DNA of 38,991 nt, from NCBI GenBank assembly GCA_902785105.1, contig CACZXF010000010.1:1-38991 (forward strand), in the 5' to 3' direction. The translations under genes were made by a program, and so were the position numbers. Shown one piece after another: positions 24,687-34,090 of the stretch. This DNA is from an uncultured Eubacteriales bacterium. Lineage in GTDB: Bacteria; Bacillota; Clostridia; Christensenellales; Aristaeellaceae. Positions within the stretch are counted from its first letter, which is position 1; each line of letters begins with the position of its first letter. Below the pieces are notes generated by a model. It worked only from the letters and a program-made list of their open reading frames with translations. It ran no database searches and was not told where the DNA came from.

Positions 24687-26426
24687 ATGCCAATGGACGG
24701 ACTGACGCTTGGTCTGGTGGCCCGGGAGCTGAACCGGGCGCTGGCCGGGGGACGCATATCGAAGATCGTGCAGCCTGAGCGGGATGAGATCATATTGACC
24801 ATTCGCAACGAGGGCGTGAATCGGCAGCTTTTATTGTCGGCCACGGCCAACTGTGCCCGCGCCCACCTGACTCAAATCAAGAAGAACAATCCTCTGGAGC
24901 CGCCGGCGCTGTGTATGCTGATGCGCAAACACATCACCGGTGGCCGGGTCGCTGCCATACGGCAGGTGCTGGCGGACCGTATACTGGAGATCGAAATCGA
25001 GCATCACGACGAGCTGGGCGACCCTGCCCGCAAAAGGCTGATCTGCGAGTTCATGGGCAAGCACTCCAATCTGATCTTCGTCGGCGAGGACGGGCGGATC
25101 ATCGACAGCGCGCGACGGGTCAACGATCAGATCTCATCGGTCCGCGAGGTGCTTCCTGGTCTGCGGTACGAGCTGCCGCCCGCCCACGGGAAGATTCCCT
25201 TCGATGAGGTGGAGGCCGACGCGCTCTATCGCGCCATGGTCGGCATGAACGGAAAGCTGCACAAGCTCATCGCCCAGTGCATCAGCGGCATGTCTACCCA
25301 GACGGCAAGAGAGCTGGCCTTCCGCGCTACTGGTTCAGAGGATGCACACTCTGATGAATGCGACCTCCAGGCCTGCTGTGAGAGCGTCGCGGAAAACCTG
25401 CAAATCATTCCGGAGCGAATCTCTCCGGCAGTGTTGTATGATGAGGACGGCGCACCCGTGGACATCGTGGCCTTTGAGTATCGCAGCCGTGCAAACCTGG
25501 CCGCCGAACCCTATCCCACTATCTCCGAGGCCATGGACGCCTTCTACCGCTCCCGTGACATGAACGAGCGCATCGCCCAGAAAAGCGCCGCCATCCATCG
25601 CACCCTCAAGAAGAACATCGAGCGGTGCGAACGCAAGCTGGCCCTCCAGCGGGAGGCGCTCTTGGGCAGCCAGCGGATGGAGGAATACCGGCTCAAGGGC
25701 GAGTTGCTGACGGCCAACCTGCATTTGGCGAAGAAGGGCATGAAATCGGTTGAACTGCCCAATTATTATGAGGACGGCATGCCCATGCTGACCGTAGAGC
25801 TGGACGAGAAGCTGTCCCCCGGCCAAAACGGCCAGCGCTACTTCAAGCTCTATCAAAAGGCCCGCAACGCCCAGACTCTGGCGGCGGAGCAAATCGAAAA
25901 GACCGAGGCAGAGTTGAATTATCTGGAAGGCCAGCTGGACAACCTGACCAAGTGCAGCGGCGAATCGGAGTTGTTCGAGCTTCGGCAGGAGCTGGAGAAG
26001 TTCGGCTATGTCAAAGCAAACCGGAGTCGGAAATTGATGAAACAGCTCCCACCCTCGATGCCCATGCGGTTCACCGCGCCATCCGGGCGTATCATACTGG
26101 TGGGTAAGAACAACCTGCAAAACGATAAACTGACCTTCACCGCACAGCCTGACGAGGTGTGGCTCCATGCCAAGGACATGCCCGGCTCCCACGTCATCAT
26201 CGTCGATCCTGAGCCCGACGACGCCACCATCGCCTATGCGGCCCGGCTGGCGGCAGCATACTCCAAGGGCGGAAATTCCTCCCGCGTTCCGGTGGATTAC
26301 ACCCTGCGGCGCTATGTCAAAAAGCCCGGCGGGGCCAAGCCCGGTTTCGTGATCTACACCCATCAACATACGCTGTCGGTAGAGCCGTTGCGCGTCGATC
26401 CGGATTCAAAACCAACTATAGTTTGA
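24687..26426 (+). CDS. rqcH: RqcH, NFACT-family ribosome quality control protein
   Basis: 579 residues. RqcH binds stalled 50S-peptidyl-tRNA complexes and recruits tRNA-Ala to add C-terminal alanine tails that mark nascent chains for proteolysis. An NFACT-N domain begins MDGLTLGLVARELN and includes LADRILEIE (the conserved Asp-Arg) and EFMGKHSNLIFV. A helix-hairpin and coiled-coil section (about 290-430) follows, then the NFACT-R domain with DEVWLHAKDMPGSHVII. Older databases name it fibronectin-binding protein. RqcP, its partner, is encoded at 35993-36292. It is followed by a DUF1836 gene in the same transcript. Confidence 0.95.
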   Translation: MPMDGLTLGLVARELNRALAGGRISKIVQPERDEIILTIRNEGVNRQLLLSATANCARAHLTQIKKNNPLEPPALCMLMRKHITGGRVAAIRQVLADRILEIEIEHHDELGDPARKRLICEFMGKHSNLIFVGEDGRIIDSARRVNDQISSVREVLPGLRYELPPAHGKIPFDEVEADALYRAMVGMNGKLHKLIAQCISGMSTQTARELAFRATGSEDAHSDECDLQACCESVAENLQIIPERISPAVLYDEDGAPVDIVAFEYRSRANLAAEPYPTISEAMDAFYRSRDMNERIAQKSAAIHRTLKKNIERCERKLALQREALLGSQRMEEYRLKGELLTANLHLAKKGMKSVELPNYYEDGMPMLTVELDEKLSPGQNGQRYFKLYQKARNAQTLAAEQIEKTEAELNYLEGQLDNLTKCSGESELFELRQELEKFGYVKANRSRKLMKQLPPSMPMRFTAPSGRIILVGKNNLQNDKLTFTAQPDEVWLHAKDMPGSHVIIVDPEPDDATIAYAARLAAAYSKGGNSSRVPVDYTLRRYVKKPGGAKPGFVIYTHQHTLSVEPLRVDPDSKPTIV

Positions 26427-26443
26427 TTTTTAGGAGACTTAGA

Positions 26444-26905
26444 ATGTGTTCCTTATTTACGCCCATACCCTGGTCACAAATTCCAGACCTCGGTCTGTAT
26501 ATGGATCAGGTGGTTACGTTGTTAGGGCGAACCTACCAGCCATTGTACGGACCGGATATCAAGAGCTTCATCTCTCCTTCTATGGTCAACAATTACGTGA
26601 AGGCAAAGCTGATTCCCCGGCCTGATGGCAAGAAGTACAGTCGGGAGCAGGTGGCGCTGCTTTCGATGATCGTCCCCCTGAAGCAGGTTTGCAGCATGGA
26701 GGACATACGGGCGCTGCTGACGCTGAGTGAGGGGCAGACCGTGGAGGCGCTCTATGAGAGCTTCTGCAGCCGTTTCACACAGACGATGGCGGATATACGT
26801 GCTGAAGACAACGATATTTCCCCCGCCATGGATTTCGCCATTCGCGCCGTGAGCTATCGCGCCGCTTGCAGCGCCGCGCTGATAAATATGGAGGAGCAGG
26901 AATGA
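26444..26905 (+). CDS. DUF1836 protein, probable MerR-like DNA-binding regulator
   Basis: 153 residues. The central part DIKSFISPSMVNNYVKAKLIPRPDGKKYSREQ followed by LKQVCSMEDIRALL is the DUF1836 signature, a winged-helix arrangement like MerR-type regulators. Target genes are unknown. The start is the ATG at 26444, six bases after AGGAGA; the frame also opens at 26423 inside the end of rqcH. It is 17 bp after rqcH and ends in a terminator, so it is the second gene of an rqcH operon. Confidence 0.85.
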   Translation: MCSLFTPIPWSQIPDLGLYMDQVVTLLGRTYQPLYGPDIKSFISPSMVNNYVKAKLIPRPDGKKYSREQVALLSMIVPLKQVCSMEDIRALLTLSEGQTVEALYESFCSRFTQTMADIRAEDNDISPAMDFAIRAVSYRAACSAALINMEEQE

Positions 26906-26926
26906 CTTTGGGACGTTCCTGCTTTT
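26895..26926 (+). terminator. Terminator of the rqcH operon
   Basis: AGCAGGAA (26895-26902) pairs with TTCCTGCT (26916-26923), then TTT follows. The stop codon of the DUF1836 gene (26903-26905) is at the start of the loop. Confidence 0.75.
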
Positions 26927-26955
26927 GCATGTCTTTGAGCCTTGCCGCCTATACT
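26925..26955 (+). promoter_or_regulatory. Weak candidate promoter of the D,D-carboxypeptidase gene
   Basis: TATACT at 26950-26955 could be a -10; TTGCAT at 26925-26930 is 19 bases upstream, a long spacer. A sporulation sigma factor is possible. Low confidence. Confidence 0.3.
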
Positions 26956-26987
26956 ATAGGGAATTGCAGAATGCGGAGGCTCGGAAC

Positions 26988-28097
26988 ATGAAGCGAATGT
27001 TGATTTGTCTGTGCGCTTTTGCGCTGATGCTGCCAGCCGCGTCAGCCTCTGAAGCGCTGACGGTGGCAGCGAAGGGAGCGGTGCTGATCGACGGGGCCAG
27101 CGGGCGGGTGCTGTTCGGTCAGAATGAGAATGAGCAGTTTCCCATGGCCTCTACCACAAAGGTCATGACCACGTTGCTGGCGCTGGAAAACGCGGCGCTG
27201 GACGAGGAGGTCACGGCAGGCAAGAACGCCGCCGGGGTGACGGGGACTTCGCTGTACCTGTCCCAGGGGGAGACGCTGTCCATGGAACATATGCTCTATG
27301 GATTGATGCTTCGAAGCGGCAACGATGCCGCCGTGGCTGTGGCGGAGCACATCGCGGGCAGCGTCCCGGCCTTCGCGGAGATGATGAACCAGCGCGCCGC
27401 GGAATTGAACGCCGACGCTCATTTTGTAAATCCGCACGGACTGGATGCTGACGGGCACAAGACCTCGGCCTTTGGCCTGGCGCGAATCATGCGGGAAGCC
27501 ATGAAGAATCCGGAGTTCCGGACCATTACAGGAACAAAGCGCAAGATTATCCCCTGGGTGGGCAACGAATACAGCAGGGTTTTGGAAAATAAGAACAAGC
27601 TGCTGACCACCTACGAGGGTGCCACCGGCGGCAAGACCGGCTTCACCAACAAGGCAGGGCGCTGCCTGGTTTTTTCCGCGGAGCGGGACGACCTGGAGCT
27701 GATCGGCGTCGTACTGAACTGCCCCACCTGGTTTGACACGGCGACGGTGATGCTGGATTACGGCTTTGAGCACTTCCGCATGGAAAATGCCTACAATGCA
27801 GGCGAGATAGTGCGGGCCATTCCCGTCATCAACGGCGAAGACGCGGCAGTCAATGCGAACGTTGAAGAAGGGTTGAAAGCCGCCGTGCCCATCGGAAGTG
27901 CGGTGGACATCATCGTCACTCTTCCGGATTCGCTGGACGCGCCGGTACATGCCGGGGACATCCTCGGCACAGCCGCTATAAAAACAGGCGGCGACGTGAT
28001 CGCGCAATGCAATCTCATCGCCGCCGCTGATGTGGAAAGGGTCAGCCTGCAGCAGGCGTTTGTAAGACTGCTTCGGAACTGGTTTTGGTGGGGGTGA
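26988..28097 (+). CDS. Serine-type D-alanyl-D-alanine carboxypeptidase (PBP5/DacF-like)
   Basis: 369-residue secreted penicillin-binding protein that trims the terminal D-Ala of peptidoglycan stem peptides. Signal peptide MKRMLICLCAFALMLPAASA, with cleavage probably after ASA at residue 20. Active-site motifs are STTK (55-58), SGN (110-112) and KTG (216-218), followed by a C-terminal PBP5-type beta domain and an amphipathic tail ending RLLRNWFWWG that would hold it to the outer membrane face. GGAGG lies eight bases before the ATG. The last 56 bp overlap the convergent WG-repeat gene, and I see no terminator. Confidence 0.92.
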   Translation: MKRMLICLCAFALMLPAASASEALTVAAKGAVLIDGASGRVLFGQNENEQFPMASTTKVMTTLLALENAALDEEVTAGKNAAGVTGTSLYLSQGETLSMEHMLYGLMLRSGNDAAVAVAEHIAGSVPAFAEMMNQRAAELNADAHFVNPHGLDADGHKTSAFGLARIMREAMKNPEFRTITGTKRKIIPWVGNEYSRVLENKNKLLTTYEGATGGKTGFTNKAGRCLVFSAERDDLELIGVVLNCPTWFDTATVMLDYGFEHFRMENAYNAGEIVRAIPVINGEDAAVNANVEEGLKAAVPIGSAVDIIVTLPDSLDAPVHAGDILGTAAIKTGGDVIAQCNLIAAADVERVSLQQAFVRLLRNWFWWG

Positions 28098-29364
28098 CAG
28101 ACCAGGTTCTCAGGGGCTTTCCGTCGATGTCCGCAAATATCACAGCGTCCTCCCTGCGCAGGAGCAATCGGTCCGTACCAAGCGGTCTTATTTCCAGGTA
28201 TTCGGCGGGCAGCAACGCCGCGCCGTTTCCGTCCATCAGGCCCCAGCGGGCGCTGTCGTAATTCCATGAGATTTGCAGGCTGTCCAGTATTTCGCTGTAG
28301 TACTCGACACCCTGCATGGTCAGGAAAGCATAGCGCCCGGACAGCAGCGGCGCGACGCGCTGATAACGGCCCTCACCCGCGATGCCGCTGGGTTTGACCA
28401 GCCACTGGCTCGGCGCGTCCCAGCTTCCCGCCGACGCAATCACCTGACCGTCCACGCCGGGGAAGAAAAGCGTTTCCACCGGGGCCTCATAGATGCAGCG
28501 ACCCTTCGCGTTGTACAGCCGCGCCGACTCATAATCCCAGAGGACCACATATTCCCCGATCAGAGACGATTGCGTCACCCGCCCAAAAACCTCATACAGC
28601 AAATCCCCACTGTTGGAAAAAACGCGGAGGCCACCGTCCTCAGTCAGCGCCGCGATGAACGCTTCCCCGCGTTTCATCCATTTGTATTGAGGCTCCAGAA
28701 GCCAGGCTCCGGATTTATCGATGAGTCCGTACGCACCACCAGCCGCCGCAATGGCGACACCCTCCCGAAAGCCGTCGATCCACTCAAAATCAGCGGCTAT
28801 TGCCTCATGCCCGGAAGCATCCAAACATCCATAACGGCCATATTCATCGACGAATACCATTCTTTCATCGGAAAACTCCGTCAAATCACCTGTTATAACA
28901 ACAGGAATCGGTGATGCCGTCCCCTGCGCGTCAATGTGATACGCTGTTCCATCCGCCAGTCCCAGAAAACCGCCCTCGTCATTGGACACAAGCTGCGACC
29001 ATTCGGCAGGAAGGATGATCTCACCCTGTTCATTCAATGCACCGTAATAGTCGCCCTGTCGAAAGATCAGCGCGTCGCCCGCGTCGTCAATCATGGCAAA
29101 GCGCAATGTTCCCTTCGGATTGCCTATGGCGTCGTAGAGCGCGTAATCGCCCTGTGTGCCCGCCGCATATAAAAAGCCCGGCCTGACGGCGAAGATTTCG
29201 TCTATGCCCTCGTCCTCAAGGAGGGATTCGCCGGCTTCGTTGACCAGCGCGGTCACCCCTTCCGCTTTTACAACGTAGACCTGTGATTCCGTTGCACTTT
29301 CGGCCACAGCGCCAAGCATGAAAAGCATAAGCGCCCATGCCAACAGGACTATTCTTCCGGCCAT
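28042..29364 (-). CDS. Secreted WG-repeat protein
   Basis: 440 residues with a signal peptide (RIVLLAWALMLFMLGAVAES). At least four WG-type repeats are visible: YGALNEQGEIILPAEW, YGCLDASGHEAIAADFEW, YGLIDKSGAWLLEPQYKW and WGLMDGNGAALLPAEYLE, each about 40-60 residues apart. Such repeats form beta structures of unknown function in many Firmicutes. Other weak repeats lie between them. It is downstream of clpC but separated by a hairpin. The 3' end runs 56 bp into the oppositely oriented carboxypeptidase gene. The start at 29364 has GGGAG about ten bases upstream. Confidence 0.82.
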   Translation of the reverse strand: MAGRIVLLAWALMLFMLGAVAESATESQVYVVKAEGVTALVNEAGESLLEDEGIDEIFAVRPGFLYAAGTQGDYALYDAIGNPKGTLRFAMIDDAGDALIFRQGDYYGALNEQGEIILPAEWSQLVSNDEGGFLGLADGTAYHIDAQGTASPIPVVITGDLTEFSDERMVFVDEYGRYGCLDASGHEAIAADFEWIDGFREGVAIAAAGGAYGLIDKSGAWLLEPQYKWMKRGEAFIAALTEDGGLRVFSNSGDLLYEVFGRVTQSSLIGEYVVLWDYESARLYNAKGRCIYEAPVETLFFPGVDGQVIASAGSWDAPSQWLVKPSGIAGEGRYQRVAPLLSGRYAFLTMQGVEYYSEILDSLQISWNYDSARWGLMDGNGAALLPAEYLEIRPLGTDRLLLRREDAVIFADIDGKPLRTWSVTPTKTSSEAVLQTPAAG

Positions 29365-29394
29365 ATGCCCGACGCTCCCTTTCTATAACAAACG

Positions 29395-29433
29395 CAACCG
29401 CAGGGGCAAAAACAGTCCCTGCGATTGTGTTTT
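29395..29433. terminator. Terminator after clpC
   Basis: CAACCGCAGGG (29395-29405) and CCCTGCGATTG (29417-29427) pair around an 11-base loop with one mismatch, just after the clpC stop. T-rich sequence follows on both strands, so it can stop the ctsR-mcsA-mcsB-clpC transcript before the WG-repeat gene. Confidence 0.75.
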
Positions 29434-29435
29434 CT

Positions 29436-31877
29436 TCAAACCAGCTCCGGCACTGCTGCGGGCTCGAAGGACAGCCTGTCGCCGTCGGCAATGGCGTGAA
29501 CGTGGTCGCCCAGGCGGATGTTGCCCAGCAGGATCTCCTCGGACAGGGCATCCTCCACCATGCGCTGTATGGCCCGGCGGAGGGGACGCGCGCCGTATTG
29601 CAGGTCGTAGCCGGCCTTGGCGATGAGGGCCAGGGCGGACTCGTCCACATCCAGGGAAATGCCCCGCTCCTCCAGGCGCTTGCAGACCTGGTTGAGCAGC
29701 AGCTTTGCGATGGCGTCGATTTCGGCCTGCTCCAGGGCGTGGAACACGATGATCTCATCCACGCGGTTCAGGAACTCGGGGCGGAAGATGTTTCGCACCT
29801 CGCCCATGATGTTCTCCTTCATGGCTTCGTAGGTCTTCTCGGAATCATCGCCGCCGCCAAAGCCGACGGTGCGCTGCTTGCGGAGGGTGTGGGCCCCGGC
29901 GTTGCTGGTCATGACGATGACGGTGTTCTTGAAGTCCACCACCCGGCCCTGGCCGTCGGTGAGGCGGCCGTCCTCCATGATTTGCAGAAGGACGTTGAAC
30001 ACGTCGGGATGGGCCTTCTCCACCTCGTCCAGCAGTATCACGGAATAGGGCTTGCGGCGCACCTTTTCGGTGAGCTGGCCGCCCTCCTCGTAGCCCACAT
30101 AGCCTGGCGGGGAACCGATCATGCGGGAGACGGAGTGCTTCTCCATGTACTCGGACATGTCGATGCGGATCATGCTGTTTTCATCACCAAACAATGCCTC
30201 GGCAAGCGCCTTGCACAGCTCGGTCTTGCCCACGCCGGTGGGACCCAGGAAGATGAAGGAACCGATGGGCCGGTTGGGGTCCTTGAGACCCGCCCGGGCA
30301 CGGCGGATGGCCCTCGCCACGGATTTGACGGCCTCCTCCTGCCCCACCACGCGCTCGTGCAGCGTGGCCTCCAGGTTGATGAGACGGCGGGATTCGTCCT
30401 CGGTGAGCTTCGCCACCGGAATGCCCGTCCAGGCGGCCACGATCTGGGCCACGTCCTCCTCGCCCACGACCTCCACCTTGCTGTTGCGGCTGTGCTCCCA
30501 GGCGGAGCGGCGCTCGTTCATCTCGTTTTGCAGCGCCTTCTTCTTGTCGCGCAGGTGGGCGGCCTTCTCGAAGTCCTCCAGAGCCACGGCCTCTTCCGTC
30601 TCCTTGTTCAGCGCGTCCAGCCGGCTCTGCTGCTCCTTCATGTCCGGCGGCGCGGTGAACGCCTTGATGCGGACGCGTGACGCGGCCTCGTCGATCAGGT
30701 CGATGGCCTTGTCCGGCAAGGAACGGTCGGAGATATAGCGGTCGGAGAGGTACACTGCCGCAACGATGGCGTCACGGGTGATGCTGACCCGGTGGTGGGC
30801 CTCATAGCGGTCCCGCAGACCTTCAAGGATGTCGATGGATTCCTCACGGGTCGGCTCGCCCACGTTCACGGGCTGGAATCGGCGCTCCAGGGCGGAGTCC
30901 TTTTCGATGTGCTTGTGATACTCGTTCAGGGTGGTCGCGCCGATGCACTGGAGCTCGCCGCGGGCCAGCGCGGGCTTCAAGATGTTCGCTGCGTCAATGG
31001 CCCCTTCCGAAGCGCCTGCGCCGACGATGGTATGCAGCTCGTCGATGAACAGCACGATGTTGCCCGCCTTCTTGATCTCGCCGATGGCGTTCTTCAGCCG
31101 CTCCTCAAACTCGCCGCGATACTTGGCACCGGCCAGCATGCTGGCGAGGTCCAGTGAAACTACGCGCTTGCCCCGGAGAATTTCGGGGATATTGCCCTCG
31201 ACGATGAGCTGGGCCAGCCCCTCCACGATGGCGGACTTGCCCACGCCGGGCTCGCCGATGAGCACGGGGTTGTTCTTCCGGCGGCGGGATAATATCTGAA
31301 CAATGCGCTCGATCTCCTGGGCGCGGCCCACCACGGGGTCCAGCTCCCCGGCCTTGGCCGCCTGGGTCAGGTCGTGGGAGAACTGGTTCAGCGTCGGAGT
31401 GTCGGCGTTCTCGCCCTCGTGGACCGCTGCCTGGGGATCGTCCGCGCCGGTCAGTATGCGCAGCAACTCGTCCCTCGCTTTGGACAGGTCCAGGCCCATC
31501 TTTAGCAACACATGCGCCGCAACACCTTCGCGCTCACGCATCAGGGCGAGGAGGATGTGCTCGGTGGAGACGTAATTCTGTTTGAGGTCCCGCGCCTCCC
31601 TCATGCTCTGCTCCAGCACCTTCTTGGTGCGCGGCGTGTAGACCATCTGCTTGCCCTGCACGCTCTCGCCGCTGCGGCCCAGCATCTTGACGATCTCCTC
31701 CCGGGCCGCGTCCAGCGTGATGCCCTTCAAGACGCCCGCCGCGCCGCCGGGCTCCGTTAGCACGCCCAGCAACAGGTGTTCTGTGCCCACATAGGTGCGC
31801 CCAAGCTGGGCTGCCTCCTTCTGTGCCGCCAGCAGCGCCCGCTGCCCGCGTTCCGTAAATTTCGCGAAATATGCCAT
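29436..31877 (-). CDS. clpC: ATP-dependent unfoldase ClpC
   Basis: 813-residue Hsp100 protein that unfolds substrates for ClpP. It has an N-terminal double Clp-N repeat ([16 protein letters not shown]...), a first AAA domain with [10 protein letters not shown], a UVR-type middle domain ([16 protein letters not shown]) and a second AAA domain with [10 protein letters not shown]. The VGF loop for ClpP docking is visible in RTVGFGGG. It is the last gene of the CtsR regulon operon. A 102-bp gap separates it from mcsB; that gap is AT-rich but shows no convincing promoter. GGAGG precedes the ATG. Confidence 0.97.
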   Translation of the reverse strand: MAYFAKFTERGQRALLAAQKEAAQLGRTYVGTEHLLLGVLTEPGGAAGVLKGITLDAAREEIVKMLGRSGESVQGKQMVYTPRTKKVLEQSMREARDLKQNYVSTEHILLALMREREGVAAHVLLKMGLDLSKARDELLRILTGADDPQAAVHEGENADTPTLNQFSHDLTQAAKAGELDPVVGRAQEIERIVQILSRRRKNNPVLIGEPGVGKSAIVEGLAQLIVEGNIPEILRGKRVVSLDLASMLAGAKYRGEFEERLKNAIGEIKKAGNIVLFIDELHTIVGAGASEGAIDAANILKPALARGELQCIGATTLNEYHKHIEKDSALERRFQPVNVGEPTREESIDILEGLRDRYEAHHRVSITRDAIVAAVYLSDRYISDRSLPDKAIDLIDEAASRVRIKAFTAPPDMKEQQSRLDALNKETEEAVALEDFEKAAHLRDKKKALQNEMNERRSAWEHSRNSKVEVVGEEDVAQIVAAWTGIPVAKLTEDESRRLINLEATLHERVVGQEEAVKSVARAIRRARAGLKDPNRPIGSFIFLGPTGVGKTELCKALAEALFGDENSMIRIDMSEYMEKHSVSRMIGSPPGYVGYEEGGQLTEKVRRKPYSVILLDEVEKAHPDVFNVLLQIMEDGRLTDGQGRVVDFKNTVIVMTSNAGAHTLRKQRTVGFGGGDDSEKTYEAMKENIMGEVRNIFRPEFLNRVDEIIVFHALEQAEIDAIAKLLLNQVCKRLEERGISLDVDESALALIAKAGYDLQYGARPLRRAIQRMVEDALSEEILLGNIRLGDHVHAIADGDRLSFEPAAVPELV

Positions 31878-31979
31878 TCAAGTCCTCCATTGGCAGGATA
31901 ACAGTTCCAAATGCCGTGTTCGTTCGTTTAATCTATCCGCCAACTATATATACACATCACAATGCCAAATGAAACTCCC

Positions 31980-33011
31980 TTATTCTGACACCAGCTTCTG
32001 AAGCTCCTCCCGCAGGAACTGGGCGCGGAGAATTTCAGACTCCCTTGGACTCATGAGTTTCCCGGCGCGGACGCCGAGGGAGCCGGGCTGGGCGTCCATC
32101 ATCAGAGCGTCGAGGCCGGGCAGCGGGGCGTGGAGATAGCCCATGCTGGCGGCGTAGCGGATGTCGGAATAGCGCTTCATGAACTCGCCGACGTTCATCA
32201 ATCTCGCGTACATCAGCTCGCCCCAGCTCCGCATCAGGCTGTCCTGCAATTGCAGCATGTCCTTCTTCTCAGCCTGCTCACGCATGGAGCGCTCATGCTC
32301 CACCACCTGTCCAGCGGCGGCAGAGAGGGAGCGGATCACGTCCTCCTCGCTGCGGCCCAGTGTGGCCTGATTGGAGAGCTGATAGAGATTGCCCCTGGCC
32401 TCGCTGCCGTCGCCGTAGAGGCCGCGGACGGTCAAACCCAGCTTGGCGACGGTCTGCATCACCGCGCCCATCTGGCCCGCCGTGGACAGGGCCGGGAGGT
32501 GGAGTATCACGCTGGCCCGCAGGCCGGTGCCGGTGTTGGCAGGGCTGGCGTTGAGAAAGCCCCACTGGTGGTCGAAGGCGAAGGGGTACTTCTCCCCCAC
32601 CGCTTCATCCAGCTTTAAGGCCATCTCGGCGGAACGCTCCAATTGGAGTCCCGGCAGCAGGCCCTGGAAGCGGATGTGATCCTCCTCGTTGAGCATCACC
32701 GTCACCGTACCCGCCGAAGAGATCATCGCCGCGGATCGGTTGACGAATTTCAGCAAATCATAGCTGATGAGGTGATGCTCCACCAGCCGGGAGCGTGCGT
32801 CCTCCTCCAGATCCCCCATGCGCAGGAAGGTGAAAGCCGCGCCATTTTCGGTGCCGAACACCGCCTCTGTCGTACGCTCGATGACCTCCTCCGCATACTC
32901 ATGACTGAGCTTGGGCGAGAAGGGCAGATCCTCATAGTTTCTTGACAGGCGGACGCGGCTGGAGATCACCACGTCCTGCTCAGGGGCCATGACATACTCA
33001 TACATCGCCAT
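31980..33011 (-). CDS. mcsB: Protein arginine kinase McsB, signature cysteine replaced by serine
   Basis: 343 residues. McsB phosphorylates arginines of CtsR and of damaged proteins, marking them for ClpCP. The ATP-binding VISSRVRLSRN, the NEEDHIRFQGLLPGLQL segment (acidic residues 109-110) and GSEARGNLYQLSNQ (Glu204) are present. The guanidino-kinase signature, normally C-P-[ST]-N-x-G-T, reads S156-P-A-N-T-G-T. The codon is AGC in the sequence. The ATG at 33011 follows GGAGAGGGGG and overlaps the end of mcsA by 14 bp; a longer frame to 33074 is not supported. Activity is probably retained or reduced, since the other catalytic residues remain. Confidence 0.95.
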   Translation of the reverse strand: MAMYEYVMAPEQDVVISSRVRLSRNYEDLPFSPKLSHEYAEEVIERTTEAVFGTENGAAFTFLRMGDLEEDARSRLVEHHLISYDLLKFVNRSAAMISSAGTVTVMLNEEDHIRFQGLLPGLQLERSAEMALKLDEAVGEKYPFAFDHQWGFLNASPANTGTGLRASVILHLPALSTAGQMGAVMQTVAKLGLTVRGLYGDGSEARGNLYQLSNQATLGRSEEDVIRSLSAAAGQVVEHERSMREQAEKKDMLQLQDSLMRSWGELMYARLMNVGEFMKRYSDIRYAASMGYLHAPLPGLDALMMDAQPGSLGVRAGKLMSPRESEILRAQFLREELQKLVSE

Positions 33012-33588
33012 TCGCCCCCTCTCCGCCGTCGGCGTGGAGCCGCGCCTGGGGCTGCACCTTGATGTCGCCCTCACGGCGCTCCAATTGAATGGTCAAGGCG
33101 CGTATGGCGTCGCGGAGCTTGGCGGCCTGCTCGTATTCCTCGTCGGCCACCGCTCGCTGGAGCTTCTGCTTCAGCCGCTCGATGTTCATGCGGATGGAAA
33201 CTCCGCTGTGGACGCCGCCGGGGACGCGGCCCGCGTGCTGTGTATTGCCGTGGACCCGCTGCAACAGAGCTGTCAGCGGGGTGCGGAAGGCGTTGTAGCA
33301 GTTGGCGCAGCCCAGCATGCCGCCCTTCTGAAATTCCGGGTAGGTCATGCCGCACTGCTCGCAGATCAAGTCCTCGTATTCGGCGTCCTGCCGGGCCTGC
33401 TCCTCTTCATTGCGGCCCTCCAGGATGCTGTTCAGTATGCCCGCCAGGTTGGAGAAGTCGATGCCCGGCAGCTGCTTCTGGTGCTTGGCCATGCAGGTCG
33501 GGCACAGGTTGCGCTCCACCCGGTCGCCGTTGATGATCGTCGTCAGATGAAATTTCGCGGGCCTGATCCCGCAATCCTCACACATCAT
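32998..33588 (-). CDS. mcsA: McsA, zinc-finger activator of McsB
   Basis: 196 residues. Four CxxC motifs (CEDC, CPTC, CEQC, CANC) form two zinc sites, and a C-terminal UVR motif (ADEEYEQAAKLRDAIRAL) lies before a short variable tail. McsA binds and activates McsB and modulates CtsR. Its first ATG overlaps the ctsR stop (GATGATGTGTGA), indicating translational coupling; the start could also be the second ATG at 33585. Confidence 0.95.
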   Translation of the reverse strand: MMCEDCGIRPAKFHLTTIINGDRVERNLCPTCMAKHQKQLPGIDFSNLAGILNSILEGRNEEEQARQDAEYEDLICEQCGMTYPEFQKGGMLGCANCYNAFRTPLTALLQRVHGNTQHAGRVPGGVHSGVSIRMNIERLKQKLQRAVADEEYEQAAKLRDAIRALTIQLERREGDIKVQPQARLHADGGEGANGDV

Positions 33589-34060
33589 CCCGCTCTTCCT
33601 CCTCTTTGTTCTTGAATACCTGCATCAGCATGTTGCGAAAGACCGCCGCTCGGAGCACGTCCTTGGCGGAGATGGGCAGCGCAAGCGCGTTGCGCGACAC
33701 TGCTGACTTCATCAACAGCGCCTCGTTCTTCGTAACGACCTTTCGCTCGTACAGATTCGATATGATGGCGTTGGCGGTCTCCTCGTTGACGGAATTGCCC
33801 ACCCTTTGGAGAAGCGTTTCCAGCATATTCTGCTCCCCCCGGGTCTGCATCCGCACGATGCGCACATAGCCGCCGCCGCCCCGCCGGGACTCGATGATAT
33901 AGCCGTGGTCCACCGAGAACCGCGTGGCCAGTACATAGTTGATCTGCGAGGGCGCGCAACCGAAATGCTGGGCAAGCTCATTGCGCCGTAGCTCGATGTG
34001 GGCGTCCTCGCTCATCAGTTCCTTTATAAACTGCTCGATGCTGTCTGAAAGCTGAGCCAT
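33578..34060 (-). CDS. ctsR: Transcriptional repressor CtsR
   Basis: 160-residue class III heat-shock repressor. The N-terminal winged helix-turn-helix (LSDSIEQFIKELM, CAPSQINYVLATRFS) ends in the beta-wing ESRRGGGGYVRI, with the tetraglycine loop that senses temperature and the arginines that McsB can phosphorylate. A helical dimerisation domain follows. It autoregulates through the CtsR box at 34074-34090. AAGGTGATGAC precedes the ATG. Confidence 0.97.
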   Translation of the reverse strand: MAQLSDSIEQFIKELMSEDAHIELRRNELAQHFGCAPSQINYVLATRFSVDHGYIIESRRGGGGYVRIVRMQTRGEQNMLETLLQRVGNSVNEETANAIISNLYERKVVTKNEALLMKSAVSRNALALPISAKDVLRAAVFRNMLMQVFKNKEEEERDDV

Positions 34061-34073
34061 GTCATCACCTTCT

Positions 34074-34090
34074 TTTGACCATCTTTGACT
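34074..34090 (-). promoter_or_regulatory. CtsR operator
   Basis: On the minus strand AGTCAAA-GAT-GGTCAAA matches the consensus [AG]GTCAAA-nAn-[AG]GTCAAA at every position. It sits immediately after the -10 box, across the expected transcription start, so bound CtsR would block the polymerase. Confidence 0.95.

Noticed and set aside
29337-30680. 447-codon plus-strand frame opposite clpC
   Set aside because: Antisense shadow; no family resemblance and no initiation site.
31878-31979. Separate promoter or CtsR box in front of clpC
   Set aside because: The gap is AT-rich (TATATATA) but no -35/-10 pair with proper spacing and no GTCAAA heptads are present.
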